Positions 8,058 to 16,433 of a stretch of DNA of 64,000 nt are shown here, piece by piece (within the stretch, counting starts at the first letter, position 1; each line of letters begins with the position of its first letter). The notes below the pieces were generated by a model that worked only from the letters and a program-made list of their open reading frames with translations, was not told where the DNA came from and ran no database searches. The stretch is from Hyphomonadaceae bacterium. Its GTDB lineage: Bacteria > Pseudomonadota > Alphaproteobacteria > Caulobacterales > Aquidulcibacteraceae. The stretch is from assembly GCA_016791385.1 (NCBI GenBank), contig JAEUMR010000085.1:31775-95774 (forward strand). Direction: 5' to 3'. The translations under genes were made by a program, and so were the position numbers.

Positions 8058-9197
8058 ATGACCTGTGATTCCGGCGCCCCACTTTACGAGTTTTTCGCGG
8101 GCGGCGGGCTGGCCCGCCTCGGCCTCCAGCCAGACTTCAACTGCGTCTTCGCCAATGACATCGATGTCGCCAAAGCCAGCGCCTATCGCGCCGCTTTTGG
8201 CGCGCAAGAAATGCGCATTGGGGATATCTGGGCGCTCAATCCGTGCGACCTCCCCGGACAGGCGGCGCTCGCTTGGGCGTCTTTCCCCTGCCAAGACCTG
8301 TCGCTGGCCGGCGCACGGCGCGGGCTTTCAGCGCCGCGCTCGGGTGCGTTCTGGGGCTTTCACGGCCTCATGGAAAAACTCGTCCATGAAAACCGCGCGC
8401 CTGACGTACTGGCGCTTGAGAACGTCACTGGGCTGTTGAGTTCGCATGCGGGCGCCGATTTCACCGCGCTGCTGCACGCATTGGCCGATCTTGGCTATCG
8501 CGCCGGTGCGCTCGAAATCGACGCCGCTGCGTTCACGCCGCAATCGCGCCCGCGCCTGTTCATCATCGCCGCGCGCAATCCGCCTCCGCATCTGATGCAT
8601 GCGGGGCCGATGGAACCGTTCCACACCCCCGCGCTGCGCAACGTGGTGGCGCGCCTGCCGGAGCGTTTGCGCAAGAAATTCGTGTGGTGGCGCCTCGATG
8701 CGCCGCCCAAGCGCAACACGCGTCTTGCCGATCTGCTTGAAGACGACGCGAGCGTCACTTGGCGCAGCGAAGAGGAAACGGCGCGCCTCGTCGAACAGAT
8801 GAGCCCGCTGCAACGGGCGCGGCTCGATGCGCTTCGCGAGAGCGGGCGGCGCGAAGTGGGCGCCGTGTTCCGCCGCATCCGCATCGAGCATGGCGAGCGG
8901 GTGCAGCGGGCCGAAGCCCGTTTCGACGGCCTCGCCGGCTGTCTGCGCACGCCGGCTGGCGGATCGAGCCGGCAGCTGCTGCTGTTCGTTGAAGGCGACA
9001 GCCTCCGCTCGCGCCTGCTTTCGCCGCGCGAGGCGGCGCGGCTGATGGGCGTGCCGGACGAGTATCCGCTGCCTGCGAGCCAAACCGCGGCGTTGCATTT
9101 GATCGGCGACGCGGTCTGCGCGCCGGTGGTGCGCTGGCTGTCGCACAATCTGCTGTCGCCGCTGGCGGGCGCGGCATCGGCGCGCAAGATCGCCTGA
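8058..9197 (+). CDS. dcm: DNA (cytosine-5) methyltransferase
   Basis: A 379-residue C5-cytosine methyltransferase with motifs in standard order: I (YEFFAGGGLARLGL, SAM binding), IV (ASFPCQDLSLAG with catalytic Cys78), VI (ALENVTG, Glu121), VIII (QSRPRLFII) and X (GDAVCAPVVRWL) at the C-terminus. The segment between VIII and IX should hold the target-recognition region; the target sequence cannot be read from the protein. A TATAGT-like -10 element lies only about 10 bases upstream of the ATG, so the message may be nearly leaderless. The stop overlaps the vsr start (TGATG). No restriction endonuclease is adjacent, so this looks like an orphan methylase. Confidence 0.93.
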   Translation: MTCDSGAPLYEFFAGGGLARLGLQPDFNCVFANDIDVAKASAYRAAFGAQEMRIGDIWALNPCDLPGQAALAWASFPCQDLSLAGARRGLSAPRSGAFWGFHGLMEKLVHENRAPDVLALENVTGLLSSHAGADFTALLHALADLGYRAGALEIDAAAFTPQSRPRLFIIAARNPPPHLMHAGPMEPFHTPALRNVVARLPERLRKKFVWWRLDAPPKRNTRLADLLEDDASVTWRSEEETARLVEQMSPLQRARLDALRESGRREVGAVFRRIRIEHGERVQRAEARFDGLAGCLRTPAGGSSRQLLLFVEGDSLRSRLLSPREAARLMGVPDEYPLPASQTAALHLIGDAVCAPVVRWLSHNLLSPLAGAASARKIA

Positions 9198-9616
9198 TGC
9201 GAACCGACGTTTTCGACGCGGCCAAGCGCTCGGCGGTGATGCGCGCGGTCAAATCGAGCGACACCGCGCCCGAGCGCGCGGTGCGCGCAGCGGTGCGCGC
9301 ACTCGGCTATGGGCGGCGCTACCGCCTCAATGGCGCCGGCCTGCCGGGCAAGCCGGATTTAGTGTTCCGCGCGCTCGGCAAAGCCGTGTTCGTGCATGGC
9401 TGCTTCTGGCACGGCCACGATTGCGCGCGCGGGGCGCGCATGCCGAAGCAGAACGCCGAATACTGGCGCGCCAAGATCGCCCGCAATGTCGCCCGCGACG
9501 GCGCCGCGCTGAAGGCGCTGCGCGCCGATGGCTGGCGCACGCTGGTGGTGTGGGAGTGCGAGACCCGCAACGCCGCCGCACTGTCGCGCAAGCTGGATTC
9601 GTTCCTGAAGCCCTAA
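9197..9616 (+). CDS. vsr: Very short patch repair endonuclease
   Basis: A 139-residue Vsr nuclease. Hallmarks: MRAVKSSDTAPERAVR (N-terminal helix), GLPGKPDLVF with catalytic Asp54, FVHGCFWHGHDC (zinc and catalytic His/Cys region) and a C-terminal WRTLVVWECE strand. Vsr nicks next to T:G mismatches left by deamination of 5-methylcytosine at the partner methylase site. The start overlaps the dcm stop by one base, so the pair is translationally coupled. The 3' end overlaps the convergent kinase gene by 4 bases. Confidence 0.95.
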   Translation: MRTDVFDAAKRSAVMRAVKSSDTAPERAVRAAVRALGYGRRYRLNGAGLPGKPDLVFRALGKAVFVHGCFWHGHDCARGARMPKQNAEYWRAKIARNVARDGAALKALRADGWRTLVVWECETRNAAALSRKLDSFLKP

Positions 9617-11037
9617 GCCGCGTTGCGCGGCGCAGCGGCAAGCACCGGCGCGTCGAGCAGCAGTGAAAACACCGAGCCTTCGCCGAGTTCGCTCTTGGCA
9701 TGCAATTGGCCGCCCATCAGCCGCGCCAGGCGCAGGCAGATGGAAAGCCCAAGGCCGGGCCCTTCGCCTCGCGCCGTCACCCGTTCGCGCCCGAACAGGA
9801 TGGCGAGCTTGGAGCGCGACATGCCCGCACCGGTATCGGCGACGCTGAAGGTGAGCCGCGCATGGTGTTCGCGCTCGCTGCGCTGCGCATGCAGCGAGAC
9901 GCGCACGCCGCCATGGGTTGTGTAGCGCACCGCGTTGGCCAGCAGGTTGAACATCACTTGCCGCACGCGGCGCGCATCAATGCTGACGCTGCCGGGCGCG
10001 TCGGGCGCGATATCGAGGAAGAGCTCCAGGTGCTTGTCCTGCGCGGCGACGCGGAACGCCGCGACGACGCTGCGCAGCAAGTCGCGCGGATCGCACGGAC
10101 CGGGCTCGATTGGCAGCTTGCCGTTCTCGAGACGATCGAGGTCTGAGAGATCGTCCAGCACCAGCTTCAGCACTTCGCCCGCCTGCGCCAGCGTGGCGAT
10201 GTGCGCACGCGCCTGCGGCGAGGTGGCGGCGCGGCGCAGATGCTCGGCGGCCCCCGCAAGCGCGGCCATCGGCGTGCGCAGCTCATCGTTCATGCGCTTG
10301 ATCATGTCCGACTTCGCCGCAGCCGCCGCCGCCGCCGCCTGCCGCTCGCGCAATACGGCCGCTTCGGCCTGCGCTTGCGCCACATCGGAGGCGAGCAGGC
10401 TGCGCCAGAGATTGACGCCGAACGCCAGCAGCAACAGCCCGCCGATCAAGGGCACGAGATCGAGAACGTTGGCGGCGCCGTTGAGAAAATACTCGGCAAT
10501 GGGCAGGCCAAGCAGGAAGACTACCGTGCAGCCTGCGCCTGCGATCGCAAGCGGGCTTGAATAGCGCAGCGTCGCAGCCGCGTTGGCCAGGCCGCCGCAG
10601 AGATAGATCACCGCCAGCGTCTCACCGGGGACATAGGGCGAAAACCACAGCAACACGGCGAGGATGTTGCCATAGGCGCTCTGGAAGACGGTCCAGGCGA
10701 CAAGAACGTGCAGCGAGCGGGGCGGCTGTCCGGCCGCGCAGCGCTCCGCCAGGCGGCGGAAAATCTCGCGATCGGCAACGATGACGACGGCGAAGCCCAA
10801 CAGCCAATAGAGCGCGCTGGTTGCCCCCGTGATCGAGGTCGCGACCAGAGCTGACACCACGCAAGCGGCGCCGCGCACGAGGAAATTGGCCGCGCGCGCC
10901 TGACCGACCGCGATCAGGCCACGCACGCGCCGTCCCTCTTCAGGCCCCGCCAGTGACGAACTCAGCTCCACAACTCCCAGTTTGGCCAAACCTCCCTGAA
11001 GCTTGGTTAAGAGCGCGTCATCTGCCGCGCGTCGCAT
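9613..11037 (-). CDS. Membrane sensor histidine kinase-like protein lacking the phospho-acceptor His
   Basis: A 474-residue protein (492 if started at 11091). About five or six hydrophobic segments fill the first half, followed by a helical linker with an Ala run, a HisKA-like dimerisation domain and a complete HATPase domain (N-box QVMFNLLANAVRYTT, G1 SVADTGAGMS, G2 GEGPGLGLSICLRLARL). In the H-box the sequence is MNDELRTPMAAL: the usual S-H-E-L-R-T-P has become N-D-E-L-R-T-P, and Asp251 (codon 10285-10287) stands where His should be. The ATPase motifs look intact, so the protein may be a pseudokinase or signal by another route. The gene is divergent from the SRPBCC gene. Confidence 0.82.
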   Translation of the reverse strand: MRRAADDALLTKLQGGLAKLGVVELSSSLAGPEEGRRVRGLIAVGQARAANFLVRGAACVVSALVATSITGATSALYWLLGFAVVIVADREIFRRLAERCAAGQPPRSLHVLVAWTVFQSAYGNILAVLLWFSPYVPGETLAVIYLCGGLANAAATLRYSSPLAIAGAGCTVVFLLGLPIAEYFLNGAANVLDLVPLIGGLLLLAFGVNLWRSLLASDVAQAQAEAAVLRERQAAAAAAAAKSDMIKRMNDELRTPMAALAGAAEHLRRAATSPQARAHIATLAQAGEVLKLVLDDLSDLDRLENGKLPIEPGPCDPRDLLRSVVAAFRVAAQDKHLELFLDIAPDAPGSVSIDARRVRQVMFNLLANAVRYTTHGGVRVSLHAQRSEREHHARLTFSVADTGAGMSRSKLAILFGRERVTARGEGPGLGLSICLRLARLMGGQLHAKSELGEGSVFSLLLDAPVLAAAPRNAA

Positions 11038-11093
11038 CCGCCTTGACGGGGAATGCCGGCCACGCCTCAACCTGCCCCTGCGGGAGGACATTA

Positions 11094-11633
11094 ATGAGAG
11101 CTTTATTCCTCGCAGCGGCGCTGGCGCTCATGGCCTGGGCCACACCGGCGCGGGCTGACGTACAATCGGCGTCGGCGAGCGCCTTCACGATCACCGCGGA
11201 GGCCGATGTCGCGGCCACGCCGGAGCAGACCTACCGCGCGCTCACGCACGTGAACCGCTGGTGGAACGGCGCGCACACGTATTCGGGCGACGCCAGGCGT
11301 CTTTCGCTCGATCCGCGCGCAGGCGGTTGCTGGTGCGAGCGCTGGGCCGGCGGCTCGGTCGAGCACATGCGAGTCGTCCTCAATATGGAGCACGAGGGCG
11401 TGCGCACGCTGCGGCTGGCGGGCGGGCTTGGCCCCCTGCAGCAGATGGGCGTGAACGCGGTGTTGACCTTCACCGTTGCCCCGGCGCCCTCCGGGGCGAA
11501 AATCACCATGACCTATCGCGTGACAGGAGAGCCGGGCCTTGCGCTCGATCAGATCGCAGGCCCAGTAAATGGCGTTCTCATGGAACAGTTCGGCCGGCTC
11601 AGCCGCTATAGTGCGTCGGGATCGCCCGATTAG
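11094..11633 (+). CDS. Secreted SRPBCC-like protein
   Basis: A 179-residue protein with a signal peptide (ALFLAAALALMAWATPARA, cleavage near residue 22). The mature part has the START/SRPBCC layout: FTITAEADVAATPEQTYRAL as first strand and helix, WWNGAHTYSGDARRLSLDP, then repeated strands (MRVVLNMEHEGVRTLRL, AVLTFTVAPAPSGAKITM, TYRVTG) and a C-terminal helix. This fold binds hydrophobic ligands; the ligand is unknown. ATG 11094 is preceded by CGGGAGG. The short spacing to the divergent kinase gene implies overlapping promoters. Confidence 0.78.
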   Translation: MRALFLAAALALMAWATPARADVQSASASAFTITAEADVAATPEQTYRALTHVNRWWNGAHTYSGDARRLSLDPRAGGCWCERWAGGSVEHMRVVLNMEHEGVRTLRLAGGLGPLQQMGVNAVLTFTVAPAPSGAKITMTYRVTGEPGLALDQIAGPVNGVLMEQFGRLSRYSASGSPD

Positions 11634-11720
11634 GTGTATTCGTTCAGCGCGCGCTCAGCTGGCGGGCGCCAAGTTTCACACTGATCGGGTGCGCCCGACC
11701 ATTCCGATTTGGAGGGATTG

Positions 11721-12377
11721 ATGATCCGCAAATTTATGGCCGCGATGGCCGCCGTCATGTTCATGGTCGGCTGTACAACAGTCGACCCCGTGACCGGCGA
11801 GCGCGAGACCAATCGCACCGCCACCGGCGCCATTGTCGGCGCCATCGCCGGCGCCGCCGCCGGCACGCTCGCCGGCGGCGATGACCGCCGCAACGCCATG
11901 ATCGGCGCCGGCATCGGCGCGCTCGCTGGCGCGGCGATCGGCAATTACATGGACCGCACCTATCTGAACTTGCGTGAGCGTCTGGCCGGCACCGGCGTCG
12001 GCGTCACGCGCGTGAGCCAGAGCCAGATCCTGCTCAACTTCCCATCAGACCTGACGTTCGATTTCGACCGCGACAACGTCAAAGGCCAGTTCGTGCCAAC
12101 GCTGCGCGATGTCGGCAACGTGCTGCGCGAGTACGACCAGACCACGGTTGACGTCTACGGCCACGCCGACTCGGTCGGCAGCGACGCTTACAACCAAGAC
12201 CTGTCTGAGCGCCGCGCCATGAACGTCGCTTCGGTGCTGATGCAAGGCGGCGTGATCCGTCAACGCGTGGCGGTGCAGGGCTTCGGCGAAAGCCGCCCGA
12301 TCGCCAGCAACGCCACCGACGACGGCCGCGCCCGCAACCGCCGCGTTGAAGTCTATATCAGCGCCTTCCAAGGCTGA
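11721..12377 (+). CDS. OmpA-family lipoprotein
   Basis: A 218-residue protein: lipoprotein signal (MAAVMFMVGC, Cys18), then a glycine-zipper region (GAIVGAIAGAAAGTLAGG and AMIGAGIGALAGAAIGNYMD, about residues 36-75), then an OmpA peptidoglycan-binding domain (FDFDRDNVKGQF, VDVYGHADSVGSDAYNQDLS, RRAMNVASVL, VQGFGESRPIASN, GRARNRRVEV). Very like the YiaD/Pal-like outer-membrane lipoproteins that tether the outer membrane to the wall. GGAGGG lies ahead of ATG 11721. A perfect hairpin terminator follows, and the gene is a single unit. Confidence 0.92.
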   Translation: MIRKFMAAMAAVMFMVGCTTVDPVTGERETNRTATGAIVGAIAGAAAGTLAGGDDRRNAMIGAGIGALAGAAIGNYMDRTYLNLRERLAGTGVGVTRVSQSQILLNFPSDLTFDFDRDNVKGQFVPTLRDVGNVLREYDQTTVDVYGHADSVGSDAYNQDLSERRAMNVASVLMQGGVIRQRVAVQGFGESRPIASNATDDGRARNRRVEVYISAFQG

Positions 12378-12398
12378 TCAGCCAGCCTGAACGCAAAG

Positions 12399-12438
12399 AC
12401 GCCGCCGCACTTGATCAGTGCGGCGGCGTTTTCTTTTT
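12399..12438. terminator. Rho-independent terminator of the OmpA-family gene
   Basis: The 12-base arms ACGCCGCCGCAC (12399-12410) and GTGCGGCGGCGT (12418-12429) are perfect complements with a 7-base loop, followed by TTCTTTTT on the plus strand. Convergent genes end on both sides, so it can act in both directions, more strongly for the plus strand. Confidence 0.9.
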
Positions 12439-12454
12439 AAAGGCCCGCCCCGCT

Positions 12455-13843
12455 CTAGCGCGTCGGCTTGCGCTGCTTGCGATACTTCGGCGGCGCGCCG
12501 CTGTTGGACCACACGGAATTGCCCTTGCGGTCACGGCGGTCGCCCTCGTCGCGGGCGCGCGAGGGAGCATGCCCCTGCTTCGCATGCGCCTTGCCGTGCG
12601 CTTCCGAAGCGTGGTGCTTGGCCGCTTGCGGCTTGCGCTGCTGCTGTTGCCGCGGACCGCGCCCAGCCGGGCCTTTCGGCCGCGGCGCGCGCTCGTCCGC
12701 CTTCGGCGCGGCGAGCGAGAAATCGGTCTCCATCACCGGCACGGTCTGCTTGGTCAGCTTCTCGATGTCGCGCAAATAGGCGCGCTCGTCCGGCGCGCAG
12801 AACGAGATGGCGACGCCGCTGCGTGCGGCGCGCGCGGTGCGGCCGATCCGGTGCACGTATTGCTCGGGCACGTTGGGCAGATCGTAATTGATCACGTGGC
12901 TGACATCGTCGACATCGATGCCGCGCGCGGCGATTTCGGTGGCGACGAGCACGCGCGCATGGCCCTTCTTGAAGGCCTCCAGCGCACGCGTGCGTTGGCC
13001 CTGGCTCTTGTTGCCGTGGATGGCTTCCGCTTCGAAGCCGGCGCTCTCCAGCTTCTTCACCACCCGGTCGGCGCCGTGCTTGGTGCGGGCGAACACCAGC
13101 GCGCGGCTGATGGTCTTGTCCTTCAAAAGCGCGTGCAGCAGGTCCTGCTTCTTGTTTTGGTCGACATGGATCACCGCCTGCTCCACCCGCTCGGCGGTGG
13201 TCGAAGGCGGCGTCACCGCGACACGCTCGGGGTTGTTCAGGAATTGCGCGGCGAGTTCGGCGATCGGCGGCGGCATCGTGGCCGAGAAGAACAGCGATTG
13301 GCGCGCCTTCGGCAACAGCGTCGCGATCTTCCGCAGATCGTGGATGAAGCCCATGTCGAGCATATGGTCGGCCTCGTCGAGGACGAGGATTTCGACCTTG
13401 TCGAGCCGCACCGAGCGTTGCGAAACGTGGTCGAGCAAGCGGCCGGGCGTGGCCACCAGAACGTCGACGCCGCGAAACAGCGCCTGCTTCTGCTTGAACA
13501 GCGAAGCGCCGCCGAAGACGACGGCCGTCGAAAGGCCAAGGAAGCGGCCATAAGCGCGGAAGCTGTCGCCGATTTGCGCGGCGAGTTCTCGCGTCGGCGC
13601 CAGCACCAGGGTGCGGCACGCCTTCTCGCCCGCATGTTTGCGGTTCGCGGCCAGCCGGTCGAGGATCGGCAGCGCGAACGCGGCGGTCTTGCCGGTGCCG
13701 GTTTGCGCCAGCCCGATGAGATCGCGCCCGTTAAGCACGATCGGAATCGCCTGCGTCTGGATTGGCGTAGGCGCAGTGTAGCCCTCGGCGTCGAGCGCCT
13801 TGAGGATCGGCGCAGACACGCCGAGGTCTTGAAAGGAGGTCAC
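12455..13843 (-). CDS. rhlE: DEAD-box ATP-dependent RNA helicase, RhlE-like
   Basis: A 462-residue DEAD-box helicase. Motifs in order: Q motif (PTPIQTQAIP), I (AQTGTGKT, Lys52), Ia (PTRELAAQI), GG, II (LDEADHMLDMGF), III (FSATMP), IV-V (VLVATEIAARGIDVDDVSHV) and VI (YVHRIGRTARAARSG). The C-terminal 90 residues are basic and low-complexity (GPRQQQQRKPQAAKHHAS), as expected for an RNA-binding tail, and end in VWSNSGAPPKYRKQRKPTR. It probably unwinds structured RNA in ribosome assembly or mRNA decay, often as a cold-shock function; the gene symbol rests on general likeness to the RhlE group. Confidence 0.88.
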   Translation of the reverse strand: MTSFQDLGVSAPILKALDAEGYTAPTPIQTQAIPIVLNGRDLIGLAQTGTGKTAAFALPILDRLAANRKHAGEKACRTLVLAPTRELAAQIGDSFRAYGRFLGLSTAVVFGGASLFKQKQALFRGVDVLVATPGRLLDHVSQRSVRLDKVEILVLDEADHMLDMGFIHDLRKIATLLPKARQSLFFSATMPPPIAELAAQFLNNPERVAVTPPSTTAERVEQAVIHVDQNKKQDLLHALLKDKTISRALVFARTKHGADRVVKKLESAGFEAEAIHGNKSQGQRTRALEAFKKGHARVLVATEIAARGIDVDDVSHVINYDLPNVPEQYVHRIGRTARAARSGVAISFCAPDERAYLRDIEKLTKQTVPVMETDFSLAAPKADERAPRPKGPAGRGPRQQQQRKPQAAKHHASEAHGKAHAKQGHAPSRARDEGDRRDRKGNSVWSNSGAPPKYRKQRKPTR

Positions 13844-14074
13844 GATTTATCTTTCAGCCGCACGCGTACCGCGCCGGCTCTGTAGGGATCAGGAACGATG
13901 CGACGGCGAAGAAAGGCGGCGAGCGTACGCTCAAAGCCGAACGTCGATGGTGGCGTTCCGTGGGACCGCGTTCCCAGCATCATGAGCCGGAAACGGTCGC
14001 TGACCGCCCATATCGCGGCTAAAGCTTACAAAGTCAATAACACCCAGGGCATAGCTGCCCGGCGTTGGCGTGCG

Positions 14075-15139
14075 TCAGGCCTCGGAGACGAAGCCCTTCC
14101 AGGTGCGCATGTAGTTGACGAACGCAGTTCCGAGCCCCTCGCCGCGCAGATAGGCCTCGCTCACCGGCGTTGCGATGACGGTGAAGTTCGCGTCGGCGGC
14201 GACGCGCTGGGGGAAGTCGTGGTGCAGAATGGCGCCGCGGCCGATCACCGGGAAGTCGAAGCCCGCCGCCAGCACATCGCGCGCATCTTGCGCCGACATG
14301 ATCTTGCCCGCCGCGCCGACTGGAATCTTGCCGCGCTTCAGATCGCTGAAGAAAGAGGCGAGCGTGCGCCCTTTGAGCGCCTCCTCGTCGGGCTCCTTGC
14401 GCACGTCCCAGAGCGACATGTCGAGGAAATCGATCTTCGCGTCGTTCAGCAGTCGCTGGGCAACCTCGCGGATCTCCAACACTTTGAGCCCCCAGCGCTC
14501 CGGCGAGAGACGCACGCCAACCGTGAAGCCCGGCTTGGTCGCGGCGCGGACGCCGTCAATCATCTCGATCAGGAAGCGCGAGCGGTTTTCGATCGAACCG
14601 CCATATTGGTCCTCGCGCCGGTTGAGTTCAGGGCTGAGGAACGAGCAGATCAGATAGCCGTGCGCGCCGTGCAACTCGACGCCGTCAAAGCCGGCGCGCT
14701 CGGCGCGCTGGGCGGCGGCGACGAAGCAATCACGCGATTGCGCGATCTCATCGAGCGTCATCGCCTCGGCGCCGATCTTCTCGTCCGCCGAGGGCGCCTT
14801 GGGGTTCTTCATCGAGCGCAGGCCGCCATGATGCAGCTGCGCGATGGCCAGCGAGCCGTGCTGCTTGATCGCGCCCGCCAGACGCTGCAGGCCGGGGAAA
14901 TGCTTCTCGTCATGAAAGCCAAGCTGACCGGGAAAGCCGACGCCGCTTTCCTGCACAGACGCCGCGCACGTCATGGTCAGCGCAAAGCCGCCCTTGGCCC
15001 GCAACGTCAGCCAGTTGAACTCATCCTCCGACAACACCCCGTCAGGATGGCTCTGCAGGTTGGTCAGCGGCGCCAGCACGAAACGGTTCTTCAGCACAGC
15101 GCCGGAGGGAAGCGTGATCGGATCAGAGAGCTGGGTCAT
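14075..15139 (-). CDS. NADH:flavin oxidoreductase, old yellow enzyme family
   Basis: A 354-residue (beta/alpha)8 flavoenzyme. The N-terminus (PSGAVLKNRFVLAPLTNL) binds FMN; IAQLHHGGLRS, GFDGVELHGAHGYLICSFLS and the NRREDQYGGSIENRSRF segment (catalytic His pair and family signature) are clear; VIGRGAILHHDFP ends the barrel. It reduces activated C=C bonds of enoyl compounds with NAD(P)H. It is the last gene of the minus-strand run that begins with the beta-oxidation genes, with 71 bases between it and the membrane protein gene. A role in dienoyl-CoA or xenobiotic enone reduction is possible, but the substrate is unknown. Confidence 0.9.
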   Translation of the reverse strand: MTQLSDPITLPSGAVLKNRFVLAPLTNLQSHPDGVLSEDEFNWLTLRAKGGFALTMTCAASVQESGVGFPGQLGFHDEKHFPGLQRLAGAIKQHGSLAIAQLHHGGLRSMKNPKAPSADEKIGAEAMTLDEIAQSRDCFVAAAQRAERAGFDGVELHGAHGYLICSFLSPELNRREDQYGGSIENRSRFLIEMIDGVRAATKPGFTVGVRLSPERWGLKVLEIREVAQRLLNDAKIDFLDMSLWDVRKEPDEEALKGRTLASFFSDLKRGKIPVGAAGKIMSAQDARDVLAAGFDFPVIGRGAILHHDFPQRVAADANFTVIATPVSEAYLRGEGLGTAFVNYMRTWKGFVSEA

Positions 15140-15210
15140 GGCAAGCCTACGTATGAGCGGGGCGCCCGGTTTGCACTTTGCGCCAGATTAAAGTTGAGCG
15201 TGAGTTCTGC

Positions 15211-15585
15211 TTAAGCCTTCGGCGCGGGCTGCGGCCGCGCGCTCCACCAGGCCACCAGGAAGAGCTGCATCCACACCCCGTCGATCAGCGCGCCCAAGAA
15301 CGGCCCGGTGAAGCCGAGCCGGCCCGTTGCATAGAGCGCCAGGCACGGAACGAAGAAAGCCGCCTTCTCCAACACGCCGATCAGCATCAGCAGCCGGTAA
15401 CGGCCGGGATCGGAGGCGATGAGCAGAAACATGAGCTGCCACACCAGCGCCGAGGCGAAGAAGCCGTAATAGAATTCCGGGTGCGTGATCGCTGGCTGCA
15501 CCATCGCCTCGGCGAAGAAGCTGGGGATGAGCACGGCGATGCCGTAGATTGCGGCAGCCAGGAAAATCCAACGCGCAAGCTTCAT
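15211..15585 (-). CDS. Small four-TM membrane protein
   Basis: A 124-residue protein with four hydrophobic segments: WIFLAAAIYGIAVLIPSFF, YYGFFASALVWQLMFLLIA, LLMLIGVLEKAAFFVPCLA and FLGALIDGVWMQLFLVAWW. The motif TGPFLGALIDGVWM recalls small DoxX/DUF-type membrane proteins, but no family is assigned with certainty. ATG 15585 follows an AAGGGTGAAG leader. It lies 10 bases after the methyltransferase gene in the same direction and is probably co-transcribed. Confidence 0.75.
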   Translation of the reverse strand: MKLARWIFLAAAIYGIAVLIPSFFAEAMVQPAITHPEFYYGFFASALVWQLMFLLIASDPGRYRLLMLIGVLEKAAFFVPCLALYATGRLGFTGPFLGALIDGVWMQLFLVAWWSARPQPAPKA

Positions 15586-15595
15586 CGCTTCACCC

Positions 15596-16429
15596 TTATG
15601 CCGTCGCGCTGACAATCCAGCATGCGCCGGCAAGCGCGACGCCATCGGGCGTCTCATACGCGGCTAGGTAATCGGCAAGCATGGCCCGCGCCGCCGTCGG
15701 ATCAAGATTTTGTTCAGCGACGGCGCGCGCGCACGGGCCGATCCGCATCAGAAACTCGGCGGCCTCGCGCGCATCGCCGCCGCCGCCGATGCGCATGGCG
15801 CCATCCCAAGGCGAGATGCTCGCATCGCGCCAGCCGGACGCCGCGAGAATGGCGTTGATCCTTTCCGGGTTCGCCAACGCGAACGGCCCCGGCGCCTCTG
15901 GATCGGGCGGCGCCGGCGGCGCAGCGAGCATCGGCGCGAGCGCTTTGAGCGGTGCGGACGACCATGCGTTTTCGCTGAAACCGCGCCAGCAAACGAACAC
16001 AAGACGTCCGCCCGGTCGCACCGCGCCGCGCAGGTTCGCGAACGCCGCGGTTGGTTCATCGAAGAACATCACGCCAAAGCGCGAGAACGCGGCGTCGAAC
16101 GGCGCGCCCGTAATGGCGCCCTTGCCTGCGTCGGCTTCCAACAAGTCGATGCGCCGTCCGCGCGTACGCTCGCGGCCAAGCGCCAACATCGGCGCCGAGA
16201 TGTCGACGCCGACGACATGGCCATCGGGCTCAACACGATCCGCTGCCAACAGCGTCGTCGCCGCCGCGCCGCAGCCAATGTCGAGCACGCGCTCGCCGCG
16301 CTGAAGCGCAAGGCGCTCCAACGCTGCAAGCGTGACGGGCTCAAGCATCCGATCCATGCGATCGGCTTGCCGCACCCATTCTTCGCCAACCTTGCCGTTC
16401 CAATACTCGCTCTGACTCAGAGCGGGCAT
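15596..16429 (-). CDS. Class I SAM-dependent methyltransferase
   Basis: A 277-residue Rossmann methyltransferase of the UbiE/Methyltransf_25 type. Motif I is RVLDIGCGAAATTLLAA (about residues 47-63), the acidic end of strand 2 is VVGVDISAPML, motif II is LLEADAGKGAI, then FDAAFSRFGVMFFDEPTAAF and RPGGRLVFVCW. The N-terminus SQSEYWNGKVGEEWV, holding the YWNG motif, is typical. The substrate is unknown. Start 16429 lies 4 bases after the fadB stop, so it is read with the beta-oxidation operon. Confidence 0.88.
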   Translation of the reverse strand: MPALSQSEYWNGKVGEEWVRQADRMDRMLEPVTLAALERLALQRGERVLDIGCGAAATTLLAADRVEPDGHVVGVDISAPMLALGRERTRGRRIDLLEADAGKGAITGAPFDAAFSRFGVMFFDEPTAAFANLRGAVRPGGRLVFVCWRGFSENAWSSAPLKALAPMLAAPPAPPDPEAPGPFALANPERINAILAASGWRDASISPWDGAMRIGGGGDAREAAEFLMRIGPCARAVAEQNLDPTAARAMLADYLAAYETPDGVALAGACWIVSATA

Positions 16430-16433
16430 GGCC

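Noticed and set aside
8058-9616. Complete restriction-modification system
   Set aside because: Only a methylase and Vsr are present; Vsr is a repair nuclease, and the next gene is a kinase.
12569-13885. 438-codon plus-strand frame opposite the DEAD-box helicase
   Set aside because: Shadow of a conserved gene; composition is typical of antisense frames.
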